A DNA stretch of 14,167 nucleotides from Rhodobiaceae bacterium (GTDB lineage Bacteria; Pseudomonadota; Alphaproteobacteria; Parvibaculales; Parvibaculaceae), in the NCBI GenBank assembly GCA_027352645.1, contig DAIEIL010000008.1, forward strand, positions 1 to 14,167. Direction: 5' to 3'. Under the pieces are notes generated by a model that was given only the letters and a program-made list of their open reading frames with translations, ran no database searches and was not told the DNA's origin. Positions 13,104 through 14,167 of this stretch are shown here, piece after piece; position 1 is the first letter of the stretch; the number at the start of each line of letters is the position of its first letter. The translations under genes and the position numbers were made by a program.

Positions 13104-13556
13104 TCATTCGAAAATGAGGCTGAGCGTCTCGGCGACCATTGCCGGGCGCTCCTGGCCTTCGATTTCCATCGTCACTTCATTGGTGACCTGCCAGCCGCCG
13201 GCCTTGGGCTGTGCGTCCTTCAGCTTCACGCGGGCGCGGACCTTGGAGCCGACCGGCACCATCTGGGTGAAGCGCACCGAGTTCGAGCCGTAGTTGATGC
13301 CGCGGGTCGCGCTCTTGACGGTGCTGACCATGCCCATGAGGTAGGGCAGCAGTGAAAGCGTCAGATAGCCATGCGCGATGGTGGGCATGCCGAGCTCTTT
13401 CTTGGCGCGCTCGGGATCGACATGGATCCACTGGTGGTCGCCGGTCGCGTCGGCGAACTTGTTGATCCGGTCCTGGTCGATCTGGACCCACTCGCTGACG
13501 CCGATCTCGTTGCCCTTTTCGGCGATGTAGTCGGCGACGGTATTGAAGGTGCGCAT
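13104..13556 (-). CDS. MaoC-family (R)-specific enoyl-acyl hydratase
   Basis: This 150-residue single hot-dog-fold protein matches small MaoC/NodN-type dehydratases. The hydratase motif is FADATGDHQWIHVDPERA: catalytic D40 and H45 keep the Asp-x4-His spacing of (R)-specific enoyl-CoA hydratases. IAHGYLTLSLLPYL and VRFTQMVPVGSKVRARV are further family blocks. The expected reaction is reversible hydration of a trans-2-enoyl-CoA (or -ACP) to the (R)-3-hydroxyacyl form, as in fatty-acid or polyhydroxyalkanoate metabolism. The exact acyl substrate is unknown. It is cytoplasmic, with no signal peptide. GGGAGA six bases before the ATG supports the start. It has terminator-like hairpins on both sides, so it may be monocistronic. 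Confidence 0.93.
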   Translation of the reverse strand: MRTFNTVADYIAEKGNEIGVSEWVQIDQDRINKFADATGDHQWIHVDPERAKKELGMPTIAHGYLTLSLLPYLMGMVSTVKSATRGINYGSNSVRFTQMVPVGSKVRARVKLKDAQPKAGGWQVTNEVTMEIEGQERPAMVAETLSLIFE

Positions 13557-13612
13557 GCGCTGTCTCCCGTTCGAATTATGGGGTATTCCGCAGGGGCGTT
13601 AAGTCAGGCCCC

Positions 13613-13652
13613 GTTGGCGGGTAAACTAGCCGCGCGGGGCCGCGCCGCCAAC
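13613..13652 (-). terminator. Hairpin cluster after the OmpA-domain gene
   Basis: GTTGGCGG (13613-13620) and CCGCCAAC (13645-13652) form an 8-bp outer stem. Inside it GCGCGG (13632-13637) faces CCGCGC (13640-13645). It lies about 30 bases after the OmpA-domain stop and is followed on the minus strand by GGGGCC rather than a U-tract. It may end that transcript ahead of the MaoC gene. The 127-base gap holds no gene that I can see. Confidence 0.4.
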
Positions 13653-13683
13653 CGGGAATCGGGGGGCGGCCGGAACGTGGCTC

Positions 13684-14167
13684 TCAGAAGGAAAGCCGCA
13701 TGCGGACGCGGCGGTCGTCCTCGGAATCCGAGGTCAGGGCCTCGTTGAGCCAGCCCCATGCCTCGCCTTCCGACACGATCACGATCCTGGAGCGGGGCCA
13801 GCCCAGCGCCTCGAAGGCCCTGGCCACATTGGCCGCGCGCTTGCGGGCGAGGCGCACATTGGCCGCCTCGTCGCCCGTTTTGCTCGACTTGCCGAAAAGG
13901 CAGATCTGCCCGGCCTGTTTGCCGGTGGCGAGGCCATGGACATATTTGATCCGCTCCTGACCGTCCGGCTTGATGCGGCTCGAATTGGTGTCGAAGTAGA
14001 CGTAGTAGTCCTGGGTGAAGGCGCGGCCCGCACCGGGATTGTTGCGGCAGCGGCCGCCATAGGTCGAAACCTCGTCGGCCAGGGCAGGAGCGGCGGCGGC
14101 GACGGGCGCGAGAAGGGCGAACGAGATGGCAAGACCGGCCGCGGCGCGCGTCAGACGTTCGATGTGC
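13684..14167 (-). CDS. OmpA-domain envelope protein (start cut by window edge)
   Basis: I translated this by hand; about 160 codons are visible and the start is beyond the right edge. The single edge base (G on the minus strand) could be the last base of an ATG. The visible part opens with a positively charged, then hydrophobic, Ala-rich signal sequence (RLTRAAAGLAISFALLAPVA) ending in PALADEV. The rest is one OmpA/MotB-type peptidoglycan-binding domain. DYYVYFDTNSSRIKPDG is the FDxNSxxI start, ARKRAANVARAFEALGW is the helix before the next strand, and DDRRVRMRLSF is the usual C-terminal RRVxxxL strand. It should be periplasmic or outer-membrane associated, tethered to the cell wall. Two Cys (GGRCRNN and QICLFGK) may pair. 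No beta-barrel is visible, so this is a small OmpA-like protein rather than a full porin. Confidence 0.88.
   Translation of the reverse strand, partial: HIERLTRAAAGLAISFALLAPVAAAAPALADEVSTYGGRCRNNPGAGRAFTQDYYVYFDTNSSRIKPDGQERIKYVHGLATGKQAGQICLFGKSSKTGDEAANVRLARKRAANVARAFEALGWPRSRIVIVSEGEAWGWLNEALTSDSEDDRRVRMRLSF

Noticed and set aside
1..14167. CRISPR array, tRNA/rRNA, insertion sequence or phage attachment site
   Set aside because: No regularly spaced direct repeats, cloverleaf with CCA-adjacent arms, transposase frame or paired direct repeats around genes were found on reading both strands.

Overview
The window looks like chromosomal DNA of a GC-rich alphaproteobacterium. The evidence is the high-GC codon use, the Crp/Fnr and IclR regulators, and an intergenic palindrome at 3957-3979. 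One translation frame of that palindrome gives the 'MAGLDPAIH' peptide seen repeatedly in rhizobial and related genomes. A Parvibaculum- or Rhizobiales-like host is an inference only. There are thirteen protein genes, two of them cut by the window edges. I saw no rRNA, tRNA, CRISPR array, transposase or phage gene.

Layout. (1) 1-2554: a Crp/Fnr-type regulator (minus strand, C-terminus off the left edge) is divergent from a tandem pair of TauD/TfdA-type Fe(II)/2-oxoglutarate dioxygenases. A 16-bp Crp-geometry palindrome lies between them. (2) 2561-3887: a DMT/EamA-type permease followed by a small secreted DUF4431-like protein, both minus strand. (3) 3888-4029: an intergenic repeat and hairpins. 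(4) 4030-6353: two different beta-lactamase-fold serine hydrolases in one minus-strand unit, divergent from (5) 6498-8444, a GH5 glycosidase resembling the fungal glucocerebrosidase/sterylglucosidase group. (6) 8441-10422: an IclR-type regulator whose promoter carries an inverted repeat in its -35/-10 spacer, divergent from a membrane-anchored DUF1214 + DUF1254 pair. (7) 10471-14167, all minus strand: oligopeptidase B, methionine-(R)-sulfoxide reductase B, a MaoC-type hydratase and an OmpA-domain envelope protein (start off the right edge).

How the genes may work together. The Crp/Fnr regulator probably controls the dioxygenase operon and itself. Its recognition helix lacks the Glu and the second Arg that E. 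coli CRP uses to read G in TGTGA, and the palindrome likewise lacks that G. The IclR protein probably represses itself and may control the DUF1214/DUF1254 pair. The GH5 enzyme and the two serine hydrolases could act on the same acylated or lipid-linked glycoside, but this rests only on adjacency. The last block is mostly housekeeping or stress functions with terminator-like hairpins between genes. I see no unmistakable new defence or mobile system. The most testable novelties are the two regulator/operator pairs, the possible Shine-Dalgarno-masking structure between the dioxygenase genes, and the bacterial GH5/serine-hydrolase neighbourhood.
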